A model generated the notes under the pieces. It was not told the origin of the DNA. It saw only the letters and a list, made by a program, of their open reading frames with translations, and searched no databases. 64,000 nt of DNA, taken from Arcticibacter sp. GTDB lineage: Bacteria > Bacteroidota > Bacteroidia > 2-12-FULL-35-15. How positions within the stretch are numbered: the stretch's first letter is position 1; each line of letters opens with the position of its first letter. Of this stretch, positions 16,269 through 25,264 are shown in pieces. A program made the translations under genes and the position numbers. Location of the stretch: NCBI GenBank assembly GCA_021155045.1, contig JAJNQB010000019.1, positions 248,001-312,000 of the forward strand, read 5' to 3'.

Positions 16269-17519
16269 TTATTCTGTTTTGTCATCACTATTCTGTGCTT
16301 TAAAAGCATCAAAGTCGAATGTGAGTGTAAACCTTAAAGTATTCTGCAATGGATTTCGTTGCTGCATAGGAATCAAATAGGCAAAGTCTAACCCAAATAC
16401 ATTGTATTTAATTCCTGCACCAAGTGTAAAATATTTTCTATTTCCTTTTAATGGATGCTCATAAAAATAACCAGCACGTACAGCAAATAATTTGTTGTAC
16501 CAATACTCCATTCCTACAGAATAATTAATTTCTCTTAATTCTTCTTTTCCTCCGCCTGGCGCATCATTAAATGAACCAAAAATTCCTTCTGCAACTCCTC
16601 TTCTAGGATCTTTTCCTTTTAAGATGATAGGTTTTCCATCGGCACCATATTTTGGAGAGCCAAGAGTATCAACATCATATATTGGTGGAGTAGGAACTAA
16701 TAATTTATTTACATCAGCCATAAATGCAATGCTGTTATAATCATCTATCTGAATTGCTAGTGAACCTCCTAAGCGTAAGTTAATAGGAATAAAATCAGCA
16801 TTATTTCTATCAGAGTAGGACATTTTAGCACCGATGTTTGAAATATTTAAACCAATTGCAGCCGTAGCTTTTTTGTCTGCCAATTTAATTTTTTCTTTTT
16901 TATACAACGCTGATAAATCAACAGCAATTGTTCTGCCTGGATGTGTTGTAGAACCTTGCACATTCTGCCCGTTTGTAAGATTCGAATTAACATAACGTAC
17001 AGCACCACCAACAGAAAATTCTTTTGCAAGTTTTACTGCATAAGCTATATCAAAAGCAAATTCGTTGGGTTTAAATTGTCCTATTGTTTGTCCGTTTGCA
17101 TCGGTAAATGTTATATCTCCTAATGAGAAATAACGCAGTGATGCACCAATAACGCCATTCTTTTTTGTTTTATAATAACCAGATAGGTATGCTAAATTAA
17201 TATCAGGAACCAATGCTCTTAACCAAGGAGTATAAGAAACGCCTATTGCTAATTTTTTGTCTGCAAAAGCAAGTTTTGATGCATTCCAATGAATTGAATT
17301 TACATCCGTTGATGAAGCAACTCCAACATCACCCATTCCACCAGCTCTTGAATCTGGAGTTATTAGTAAAAATGGAACTGCTGTAGTTATTGTGTTTAAT
17401 CTGTTATTAACGTCTTGTCCTGAAACTTGGTTGTAATTTATTTGTCCAAATCCGGCAAAAGCGAATAAGAAAAAACTAAATAAAAATGGGATAAAAATTA
17501 TTTTTTTGCCTTCGTTCAT
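16269..17519 (-). CDS. porV: Type IX secretion outer membrane shuttle protein PorV
   Basis: PorV receives cargo at the outer membrane and delivers it to the PorU attachment complex. The protein has 416 residues, a signal peptide (FLFAFAGFGQ), then a FadL-like beta-barrel. The N-terminal signature PFLLITPDSRAGGMGDVGVA with SSTDVNSIHWNASKLAF is characteristic of PorV/LptO. The barrel ends LRFTLTFDFDAF. It lies 40 bp downstream of porU on the same strand. A near-consensus -7 (TAAATTAG) in the gap could allow separate expression. Confidence 0.9.
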   Translation of the reverse strand: MNEGKKIIFIPFLFSFFLFAFAGFGQINYNQVSGQDVNNRLNTITTAVPFLLITPDSRAGGMGDVGVASSTDVNSIHWNASKLAFADKKLAIGVSYTPWLRALVPDINLAYLSGYYKTKKNGVIGASLRYFSLGDITFTDANGQTIGQFKPNEFAFDIAYAVKLAKEFSVGGAVRYVNSNLTNGQNVQGSTTHPGRTIAVDLSALYKKEKIKLADKKATAAIGLNISNIGAKMSYSDRNNADFIPINLRLGGSLAIQIDDYNSIAFMADVNKLLVPTPPIYDVDTLGSPKYGADGKPIILKGKDPRRGVAEGIFGSFNDAPGGGKEELREINYSVGMEYWYNKLFAVRAGYFYEHPLKGNRKYFTLGAGIKYNVFGLDFAYLIPMQQRNPLQNTLRFTLTFDFDAFKAQNSDDKTE

Positions 17520-17559
17520 GATTCTTTCTGTTTAAAAGGGTTGCTAATTTAATATTTTT

Positions 17560-20500
17560 TTAATTGAGAATAACTAATTTTTCAATTTTTTCAGCCGTTG
17601 CTCCTTGGGTTGTTTTTACTTTTAGTTTATAAATATAAACACCTCTGCCAATTTTGTCGCCATAATCATCCTTTCCATCCCAATCAATTGGATTCGAACG
17701 ATTACCTTCTGCAGCAACAAATTGTGTTATTGTTTTTACCAATTTGCCCGATACAGTAAATATTTGTAATTCTACTTCCAATGTTTGGCAACATTGATTG
17801 TGTTCAAAATAAAATTGAGTTTTTGTGGTAAAAGGATTTGGATAATTTAATACATGACTTAAAGCCATATCAGCAGATTTTGCAACAACAAATTCAGTAT
17901 AAGATTTGGTTGAGTTATTATACACATCCCATATTTTTAAAGTAAGTGTGTGTTTTCCTTCCGTTAAATTAGAATAAGGATAACGAATGGTTCCGCTTTT
18001 ATAACTGTTTAAATCAGCTTGATAATAATCATTTAACACCACAGCATTTGCTGTATTTATATCCAATGTTGCTGTAATATCATGCCCAATACCATTTCCA
18101 ACAGTATTGATGCCATTTTCATCTTTTACTTTTGCATATAAATCAGGGTTTTCATCTGTAATTCCACCAAAAACAAATTTATCATCATTCAAATACAACA
18201 TTACTTCTGGACCTATATTATCTGCCACAGCATTTGTATCAGAACCACCAATAATAATTTTTTCATAATAACCATTTGCATCTTCAGTACCGTTTTCGGC
18301 ATAATAACTTATTTTGCCAGGACCATACTGATACGCAATATCTTTTGGAACAACAAATGAAAATTTAAAAAATCCATTGGTAACGCTAACTTTTCCTTTG
18401 TACAAAATATTTTTTTGTAATTTAAAATTCACTGCGGGGCTAGCAGCCACTCCATCATTAGAAAGAGTTGTAATGATTTGAGTCTTATCAAATACTGTAG
18501 GGTAAAGTATTCCATTGTAATTTGATAATATAGCACCAGCATTATTTCTAACAAATCCGCTTACTGTTACTAAAGATAAAGCTCTTGCAGTATCCGAACT
18601 TGCTGTGGTTACAGGAACGGTATTTACGGTATCTGTAGAAACATTGTATTTTGGATAAGCCAAACGCATGGATGGGTCTCCAATAAGTGTGAAATTTCTT
18701 CCATTTACGATGTAGCCATCGTACTGATTTTTCATGTATTCGTAAATATCGCCAAGTGCAGGCATTTTACCGTTACTTAGAGGAGTAAAAGCAGTATTAA
18801 AATAATGTAAATTAAGATTAAAATTAGGTCCTGCATATACAACCCTTACTGTACTCATTAGTGCAATGCCTCCCCCATTTGGGTTTAAAAAAACATATTC
18901 TCCTGCTGAAGTTCTTTCTGGGTCGTCCCAACGACTAAATTCACATGTTGCAGTAAAAAATAACGGTAAATTATTTGTGTTTTTCCAAGCATTAATTGTT
19001 GAATTTTCTAAAATTCGTTCATGTGCCCAGCCCAATTCTCCGCCATGTCCTGTATAATTCATTATTAAACAGCCCTTCTGTACTCGTTTGTCTAGTGCTT
19101 CATTTGCTGCTGGATATCTTTTTCCTCCTGGCGTAGCTTCTTGAATGTAAGCATCAATAAATATTTTATCTACATTATAGTTTTTATATAATCTAGCAAC
19201 AATTCTAGAGATGGAATCAGATTGATTTGTATGTAACGAACCGTCTTCATCATCTGCAACAAGAGCAATAATATTTCGCCAATCTCCGAACGGGGTTGAT
19301 GATGCTTGCCCTGAAGTGCAGGCAGTTGCATTTGTAGATAAAGCAAATCCGGTTTTTTCGTAATTATAAATTTTATCATTCATTACTTTTGCTTCTGATA
19401 TTGTTTTTACAGGGATACGGCCAATACCAATATCCACAGCATCATTTACCCATAAGCCTTCATTATTATCTAACAAACCATAATAATCATCAGAAACATA
19501 AGAGGTTGTTAAAACTGTTGAGGCAACAGATTGATAGGTAGGAATAAAGTTGGTGTTACTTGAATTATCTAATCTATTGTCGTAAGAACCATCGCCATAA
19601 AGCAATAAATATTTTGGAGCATCTGCCGGAATAGTTGCTCTGTCGTAAAACATTTTTACGAAATTTCTGATTGCAGATGCATCTCTTGCGCCAGAAGAAA
19701 ATTCGTTATAAACTTGTTCCGTAGTTACAACTAAAGTAGAGATAGTGTCTCTGTTTTCTCTGTAGTTTGCTAGCTCTAGTGCTTGTTGATAAAAATTAGG
19801 ATGAGTAACTATTAAAAATTGTTTGTTATTATAAGCATGTAGGTTTTGATTTTCAATTTTTCTTCCACTATTTGGAGTATTAAAATTTGTACCTGAAAAA
19901 GAAACATATTCGTTTAAAACATCACTTGGCATTCTGAATTGATAATTGGTTCCTGTTACGTTTAGAACTTGCGATTTTACATTTGCAATATCTGTTACAT
20001 CCCAAATTTGGATAGGGGTATTGCTAGTAATAGTATAATCTGCAACATTTCCCGCTCCAACAGATTCAATGTTTCTAAAACCCATTTGAGAACCAATCAT
20101 TATTAAACTGCGTCTTACATTAAGTTCAATGTAATCTAACCAAGCAATTGCAGATGAAGTTTGTTTGGTAACATTTACCGTAATTACAGGATTTGTTGGG
20201 TTGAATGTATAACAAGACGTTCCTATATTAGCATACACATCGTATGCGCCACCACTTGTAGCAGCAATTGGAATGGTAGTACTTCCTGATTGGCTCGTTA
20301 CTAAATAGTTTGCGTTAAGAGAACTTGATGCAATATATCGAGAAGCGATGCTTGTTTTTACGCTTGCAGGATAGCTTCCATCAACATTCGGAAATGAAAA
20401 GGAGAAGTTATAAGAAGCAATATTATCAAAATATTCTCCTACCCAAAGTTTACCAGATTTTAAAAAATTCGTATTGTCATTTTCATGATAAGCATAGTCG

Positions 20501-21465
20501 TTAAATGTCGTTACATTATGAGTAGCAGCAGCAGTTGATGAACTTTGATTTTGAATTCTTTTTCCAGCTCCTAAATCAACATTCAAAAAATAATAGGAAG
20601 TATCACTATAAGTGTGTTTTTGATGACTAAAAAAACTGCAAGATGTTGGATTGTAAGTCCAAGTGTCAGGTCCTTTTGCATAAAAAAGAGCATAATCAGT
20701 ACTATTAAAAACACCATCACTTTCACCTTGAACTAAAATGGCATTTTCTACTAAATCATCAATTTTTGGTTGTGAGTTTAATTCAGGTAATAAACCTCCT
20801 GTACCATAAATTCTGATATTTTTGGGGTTTAAAGACAACATGTCTATTCCTAAGTTTTGAAGAAAAGTATAGGTTAATTTGTAAATCCCTCCCACAGGAA
20901 TAGAAAGTTTATACCAAGTGCCGCTTTGAAGAACTGAAGAGGAGGCGTAAGTTGTAATACTTCTATTTTGAGAAACATTCTCTTCGCCGTAGATAATCTC
21001 TAAGTTAAAGGCTGTTAGCTTTTCAAATTTACCTGTTGTATTGTTTTTTCTAAAAGGTAAAAAGTTAATTCTTCCATAAGCTACTTTTTTATTGTAAGCC
21101 ACACCAGTATTTGCTTTAATGGAGTTGGAAATGAAAGCTGAATTTTTTACAAAATCTAACTCTTCCATTGCCATTTCAACATAATTTGCATCTGTTATTT
21201 TAGCTTCAAAAGAGGTAATAAAAGGAGGAATAGTGATTTTTAAATTGTATCTTGGCAAATAACCGTCTGAAAAATCATGTTCTGCGCCTTGAAAAGTTAA
21301 ATATTTGTGAGTTTCGTTCTCATAATTACTTTGAGACTGGATTCCGAGCCAACTGATAGAATAGTCGTGTCCTTTTATTGATGTGGAAGTAGAGCTGTTT
21401 TTTGTTTGGGCAACAGTAAAAATAAAACAAAATGTGGCAATTAGTGATAAAAAGATTCTTCTCAT
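17560..21465 (-). CDS. porU: Type IX secretion sortase PorU (C25 cysteine peptidase)
   Basis: PorU is a gingipain-like transpeptidase that removes the C-terminal sorting signal from type IX cargo. I set the start at 21465 (MRRIFLSLIATFCFIFTVAQ), which gives a clean signal peptide and 1301 residues; earlier ATGs only add AT-rich intergenic sequence. The C25 catalytic pair is visible: His about 807 in NYTGHGGELGWAHER and Cys about 841 in TATCEFSRWDDPE. The C-terminus carries its own sorting-domain-like fold (VLNYPNPFTTKTQFYFEHN; GRGVYIYKLKV). The gene is divergent from the porP-gldJ pair, consistent with the porV-porU-gldJ linkage known in flavobacteria. Confidence 0.92.
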   Translation of the reverse strand: MRRIFLSLIATFCFIFTVAQTKNSSTSTSIKGHDYSISWLGIQSQSNYENETHKYLTFQGAEHDFSDGYLPRYNLKITIPPFITSFEAKITDANYVEMAMEELDFVKNSAFISNSIKANTGVAYNKKVAYGRINFLPFRKNNTTGKFEKLTAFNLEIIYGEENVSQNRSITTYASSSVLQSGTWYKLSIPVGGIYKLTYTFLQNLGIDMLSLNPKNIRIYGTGGLLPELNSQPKIDDLVENAILVQGESDGVFNSTDYALFYAKGPDTWTYNPTSCSFFSHQKHTYSDTSYYFLNVDLGAGKRIQNQSSSTAAATHNVTTFNDYAYHENDNTNFLKSGKLWVGEYFDNIASYNFSFSFPNVDGSYPASVKTSIASRYIASSSLNANYLVTSQSGSTTIPIAATSGGAYDVYANIGTSCYTFNPTNPVITVNVTKQTSSAIAWLDYIELNVRRSLIMIGSQMGFRNIESVGAGNVADYTITSNTPIQIWDVTDIANVKSQVLNVTGTNYQFRMPSDVLNEYVSFSGTNFNTPNSGRKIENQNLHAYNNKQFLIVTHPNFYQQALELANYRENRDTISTLVVTTEQVYNEFSSGARDASAIRNFVKMFYDRATIPADAPKYLLLYGDGSYDNRLDNSSNTNFIPTYQSVASTVLTTSYVSDDYYGLLDNNEGLWVNDAVDIGIGRIPVKTISEAKVMNDKIYNYEKTGFALSTNATACTSGQASSTPFGDWRNIIALVADDEDGSLHTNQSDSISRIVARLYKNYNVDKIFIDAYIQEATPGGKRYPAANEALDKRVQKGCLIMNYTGHGGELGWAHERILENSTINAWKNTNNLPLFFTATCEFSRWDDPERTSAGEYVFLNPNGGGIALMSTVRVVYAGPNFNLNLHYFNTAFTPLSNGKMPALGDIYEYMKNQYDGYIVNGRNFTLIGDPSMRLAYPKYNVSTDTVNTVPVTTASSDTARALSLVTVSGFVRNNAGAILSNYNGILYPTVFDKTQIITTLSNDGVAASPAVNFKLQKNILYKGKVSVTNGFFKFSFVVPKDIAYQYGPGKISYYAENGTEDANGYYEKIIIGGSDTNAVADNIGPEVMLYLNDDKFVFGGITDENPDLYAKVKDENGINTVGNGIGHDITATLDINTANAVVLNDYYQADLNSYKSGTIRYPYSNLTEGKHTLTLKIWDVYNNSTKSYTEFVVAKSADMALSHVLNYPNPFTTKTQFYFEHNQCCQTLEVELQIFTVSGKLVKTITQFVAAEGNRSNPIDWDGKDDYGDKIGRGVYIYKLKVKTTQGATAEKIEKLVILN

Positions 21466-21486
21466 TATTTTTGTGATATTAGGTTT

Positions 21487-21494
21487 CAAATTTA
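21487..21494 (-). promoter_or_regulatory. -7 element of porU
   Basis: On the minus strand TAAATTTG matches TAnnTTTG exactly and ends 21 bp before the chosen porU ATG. Its position supports the start at 21465 rather than the upstream ATGs. No -33 match at the standard spacing. Confidence 0.4.
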
Positions 21495-21672
21495 GACAAA
21501 AAAGCCTTTTTGTTGTATAAATTAATTTTTTGTTTAAATTTGTGTTTCTAAAGTTTTGTTTGCAAACGATTAGGAATGAAAAATATTGTGTAGACTTTGC
21601 AAAAAACTTAGGAAAATGTAACATTTTGTTGAAAAAATGTGTATAATTGTGTCCCATTAAAAAAAACAATTT

Positions 21673-22629
21673 ATGTTAAAACGCCATGTTTTAATTTTTT
21701 GTGTACTGTTTTCAGTATTATTTAGCGAAAATGTTTTTGCTCAAGACCCTGAATTTACTCAGTTTTACGCAAATCCTTTGTATTTGAATCCAGCTTTTGC
21801 TGGAACAGCCAGATGTCCTCGAATTAACTTAAACTATCGTAATCAGTGGCCAGCTATTTCTGGAACGTATGTTACATATTCGGCATCTTACGATCAACAT
21901 TTTGATGCTATTGGCGGAGGATTGGGCTTGTTGGTTATGAATGATAAAGCAGGAAGAGGAACTTTAACAACAACAAATGTTGCATTAATGTATTCATATC
22001 AACTAAATGTTACTCGTGAATTCTCCATGAAATTTGGATTTCAAGCTGGTTTTTTTCAAAAAAGCATTGATTGGAGTAAACTTACATTTGGCGATATGAT
22101 TGACGAAAGAAGAGGATTTGTTTACAATACAAATGAAGTTCCTGGACAATCAAGTAAATCAAATGTAGATTTATCTGTTGGTATGTTGGGCTATAGCAAA
22201 AGATACTTTTTTGGTGCAGCAGTTCACCACTTAACACAGCCAGATGAGGGTTTAATTGGACCAAGTAAATTGCCAATGAAAATAACAGCACATGCTGGAG
22301 CGGTTTTACCTATTGGTGATAAAAATAATCAAACAACAATATCACCAAATGTTTTATTTCAAAAACAACAGGATTTTCAACAACTAAACTTAGGTGTTTA
22401 TGTTAATAAAGGTTCTATCGTTGGGGGTTTATGGTATCGTAATCAAGATTCTTTTATCGCATTAATTGGATTAACACAAAATCATTTTAAAATTGGATAT
22501 AGTTATGATGTAACAGTATCTAAGCTTACAAATGCTACGGCTGGTTCTCATGAGCTTTCATTCTCCATACAATTTGAATGCAGACCAAAAAAGAAAAAAT
22601 TCCGTACAGTTAGCTGTCCATCATTCTAA
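21673..22629 (+). CDS. PorP/SprF family type IX outer membrane protein
   Basis: This 318-residue protein has a signal peptide (LFSENVFAQ) and the family's N-terminal signature DPEFTQFYANPLYLNPAFAG, then a beta-barrel with alternating aromatic strands (YVTYSASYDQHFDAIGGGLG; LGVYVNKGSIVGGLWYR). PorP/SprF proteins work with type IX secretion and attach or export partner adhesins. The gene lies 78 bp upstream of gldJ on the same strand and is divergent from porU, so it probably belongs to the same functional block. Short cysteine-containing tail (FECRPKKKKFRTVSCPSF). Confidence 0.9.
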   Translation: MLKRHVLIFCVLFSVLFSENVFAQDPEFTQFYANPLYLNPAFAGTARCPRINLNYRNQWPAISGTYVTYSASYDQHFDAIGGGLGLLVMNDKAGRGTLTTTNVALMYSYQLNVTREFSMKFGFQAGFFQKSIDWSKLTFGDMIDERRGFVYNTNEVPGQSSKSNVDLSVGMLGYSKRYFFGAAVHHLTQPDEGLIGPSKLPMKITAHAGAVLPIGDKNNQTTISPNVLFQKQQDFQQLNLGVYVNKGSIVGGLWYRNQDSFIALIGLTQNHFKIGYSYDVTVSKLTNATAGSHELSFSIQFECRPKKKKFRTVSCPSF

Positions 22630-22707
22630 AAAAGCTTTACAAAACACAATAAATAATATATACTTTAAGTTTATATAGATTACCAAACAAACAAAAACAA
22701 ACAAACA

Positions 22708-24249
22708 ATGAAAAAGGTGTCAAATAAAATACTCGTAATAGGAGCTGCAATGGCTACTCTTGCTTCTTGTCAAAAAGAACGTTCGCCCGTTACGGCTTGG
22801 GAGTATAATAATCCGAAAAATGGAGGTTTTGAAGTTGTTCCTTACGAAGAACAAGAAACTGGTCCTGGTTTAGTTCTTATTGAAGGTGGTACTTTTACAA
22901 TGGGTAGAGCAGAGCAAGACGTAACGTACGATTGGAATACAATTCCAAGACGTGTTACTGTTTCCTCTTTTTATATGGATCAAACAGAGGTTCGTAATTT
23001 AGATTATCTAGAGTATTTACATTGGACCTCTCGTGTTTTTGGACCAAATTTTTATGATGTTGTTAAAAAAGCAATGCCGGATACACTTGTTTGGCGTGAG
23101 CGATTAGCTTATAATGAGCCTTACGTTGAGTATTATTTACGTCATCCATCGTATAGAGATTACCCTGTAGTTGGAATCAATTGGTTACAAGCATCCGATT
23201 TTTGTGCTTGGCGTACTGACCGTGTTAATGAGTTTATATTAATACGTGAAGGTATTCTTGAACACCAACCAACACCAACTGAAAATGATTATTTTAATAC
23301 TGATCAATATTTAGCTGGAAAATGGCAAGGACCTGTAGTTACTCCAATTCCTTCTATGGATCCTAATGGTGGCGATCGTTTGGTGCGTATGGAAGATGGT
23401 ATCTTTTTACCGAGATATCGTCTGCCGACAGAAGCTGAATGGGAATTTGCTGCTTATGGTTTAATTGGAAACTCAATTGGTGAGCGTGTTACAGATAGAA
23501 GATTATATCCTTGGAATGGTGCTGGTGTTCGTAATCCTGATTCAAAATATTTAGGACAAATGTTGGCTAACTACCAACGTAGTAATGGAGATATGATGGG
23601 TGTTGCTGGTCAATTAAATGATGCGGGTGATATTACTACTCCGGTATTCTCTTATTGGCCAAATGATTACGGCTTATATAATATGGCAGGTAATGTATCT
23701 GAGTGGGTAATGGATGTTTACCGCCCTCTTTCTCCTGAAGATAAGTCGGACTTCCGTGCTTTTCGTGGTAATGTATTTAAAACACAAGAGCGTGATGATG
23801 ATGGTATTATGATTAACGACACCATTAAATACGATGCTGATAGTAATATCATGAGCATACCAGGAATGGTTCGCTGGAGAGATGTAAGTATTAATTTTCC
23901 TGATGATAATTTAGATGAGCGTAGGAATTACAAATATGCAGACAACATTAATTATGTGGATGGAGATGTTCAATCACAAGCAGTAGGATTAAACGGTGGT
24001 TCTTGGGGCGAATCATGGGATGCTGCTGGTACTGGTAAAGCAGAAAGTGTGGGAATGTATGAATATAGCATTACATCAATGATTAATGATAAAGCTCGTG
24101 TTTACAAAGGTGGCTCATGGAAAGACCGTGCTTATTGGATGGTTCCAGGAACAAGACGCTTCCTTGATCAACGTCAATCAACAGCTTGGATTGGTTTCCG
24201 CTGTGCTATGACACGTGTTGGTAGCCCTCAAGGATTAGGAAGAAGATAA
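22708..24249 (+). CDS. gldJ: Gliding motility / type IX secretion lipoprotein GldJ
   Basis: GldJ is a lipoprotein of the FGE-sulfatase (SUMF1-like) fold required for type IX secretion and, in gliders, for motility. It has 513 residues and a lipoprotein signal ending ATLASC (Cys 21). The GldJ-type opening reads EEQETGPGLVLIEGGTFTMG and DQTEVRNLDYLEYLHW, and YPVVGINWLQASDFCAWR and WEFAAYGLIGNS follow. The end carries VYKGGSWKDRAYWMVPGTRR and WIGFRCAM. The whole-length match to GldJ rather than the shorter GldK, plus linkage to porU/porV, supports the name. Presence of the gene does not prove gliding. Confidence 0.9.
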   Translation: MKKVSNKILVIGAAMATLASCQKERSPVTAWEYNNPKNGGFEVVPYEEQETGPGLVLIEGGTFTMGRAEQDVTYDWNTIPRRVTVSSFYMDQTEVRNLDYLEYLHWTSRVFGPNFYDVVKKAMPDTLVWRERLAYNEPYVEYYLRHPSYRDYPVVGINWLQASDFCAWRTDRVNEFILIREGILEHQPTPTENDYFNTDQYLAGKWQGPVVTPIPSMDPNGGDRLVRMEDGIFLPRYRLPTEAEWEFAAYGLIGNSIGERVTDRRLYPWNGAGVRNPDSKYLGQMLANYQRSNGDMMGVAGQLNDAGDITTPVFSYWPNDYGLYNMAGNVSEWVMDVYRPLSPEDKSDFRAFRGNVFKTQERDDDGIMINDTIKYDADSNIMSIPGMVRWRDVSINFPDDNLDERRNYKYADNINYVDGDVQSQAVGLNGGSWGESWDAAGTGKAESVGMYEYSITSMINDKARVYKGGSWKDRAYWMVPGTRRFLDQRQSTAWIGFRCAMTRVGSPQGLGRR

Positions 24250-24270
24250 TACAATAAAAAACATAAATAA

Positions 24271-24304
24271 AAACCTCAATAAACTTTTTTATTGAGGTTT
24301 TTTT
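24271..24304 (+). terminator. Intrinsic terminator of porP-gldJ
   Basis: A 13-bp perfect stem, AAACCTCAATAAA paired with TTTATTGAGGTTT, has a 4-nt loop and is followed by TTTT. It lies 21 bp after the gldJ stop and just before the next gene. Confidence 0.85.
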
Positions 24305-24318
24305 ATTTCTTTTGTTAA

Positions 24319-25230
24319 ATGAAAAAAAATATAGCACTCCTAGTTTTTTCTTTATTTGTATCCATAGCATCTGCTCAGCCTTTTGCAGACATTGTTAGTT
24401 TCAATTATCAAACGTATTCAGGGAAATACGAAAAGACTTTTGATACATTGCCTCAGCAATATAATAAAACAGATAATTATTTATTTGGCTTTTTTTTACC
24501 CAAAGAATTTAAAAACGGGAACACACTTTTGATCCGAATAAATTCTGAAACTATAAATTCAACTATCAGCCCAGATAGTTCTTATTCATCACGTTTATCA
24601 AACGTTTCCTTACCCATAGGAATGAAACTTGTGAATAAAAATAAAAAATGGGAAACAATATTTTTAGTAATACCAAAAATTGCCTCCGACTTTAAAGATA
24701 AAGTTGATGGTTACGATTTTCAGTACGGTGCAGTTTTTTTAGAACATTTTGTTCCAAATAATAAACTAAAAATAAAAGCAGGGTTGTATTATAACAGAGA
24801 AGCATTTGGCAATTTTTATGTGCCACTTGTTGGCGTTGATTGGAAAGTAAATAACAGAATTTATATGTATGGAATTTTGCCAACTAGTTACAAAATTGAA
24901 TTTAATATTTTAAAAAACAAATTATATACAGGAATCAACTTAAAGTATTTTACACGTTCTTTCAGATTATCAAAAGTTAGTAATTATGATTATGTGCGAT
25001 ACGATGAAGCGCAAGTTAAATTATTTGTTGATTGCTTTGTTGCAAAAAAAGTGTTGGTATTCGGAGAAGTTGGATATTCCATTGGTACAAATCCTTGGCA
25101 ATATAAATACAATACTAAAGAGGTTGTAACAAATAGTCCCGTATATAATTCGATGAAACCTTTTGTGGTTTTTAATACGGGATTAGCATATCGCTTCCGT
25201 TTTGATTTAGAAGAAAAACAAGCACAATAA
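24319..25230 (+). CDS. Predicted outer membrane beta-barrel protein of unknown function
   Basis: This 303-residue protein has a signal peptide (LFVSIASAQP) and regular alternating polar/aromatic strands through the rest (FQYGAVFLEHFV; LKIKAGLYYNREAFGNFYV; LYTGINLKYFTRSF), ending in a strand with arginine and phenylalanine (LAYRFRFDLEEKQAQ). This fits a small outer membrane barrel, possibly the DUF6268 type, which I cannot verify. It follows the gldJ terminator by a few bases and probably has its own promoter or read-through. No role is assigned. Confidence 0.65.
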   Translation: MKKNIALLVFSLFVSIASAQPFADIVSFNYQTYSGKYEKTFDTLPQQYNKTDNYLFGFFLPKEFKNGNTLLIRINSETINSTISPDSSYSSRLSNVSLPIGMKLVNKNKKWETIFLVIPKIASDFKDKVDGYDFQYGAVFLEHFVPNNKLKIKAGLYYNREAFGNFYVPLVGVDWKVNNRIYMYGILPTSYKIEFNILKNKLYTGINLKYFTRSFRLSKVSNYDYVRYDEAQVKLFVDCFVAKKVLVFGEVGYSIGTNPWQYKYNTKEVVTNSPVYNSMKPFVVFNTGLAYRFRFDLEEKQAQ

Positions 25231-25235
25231 TTTCG

Positions 25236-25243
25236 TAATTTTG
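25236..25243 (+). promoter_or_regulatory. -7 element of the mrp operon
   Basis: TAATTTTG matches TAnnTTTG exactly, immediately after the stop of the upstream gene and 21 bp before the ATG at 25265. The -33 position is A-rich and not a match. Confidence 0.45.
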
Positions 25244-25264
25244 TAGGAAATAAAAATATTAAAG

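Noticed and set aside
21466..21669. N-terminal extension of PorU up to 21669
   Set aside because: The extra 68 residues are encoded by AT-rich intergenic DNA containing a -7 element and would bury the signal peptide.
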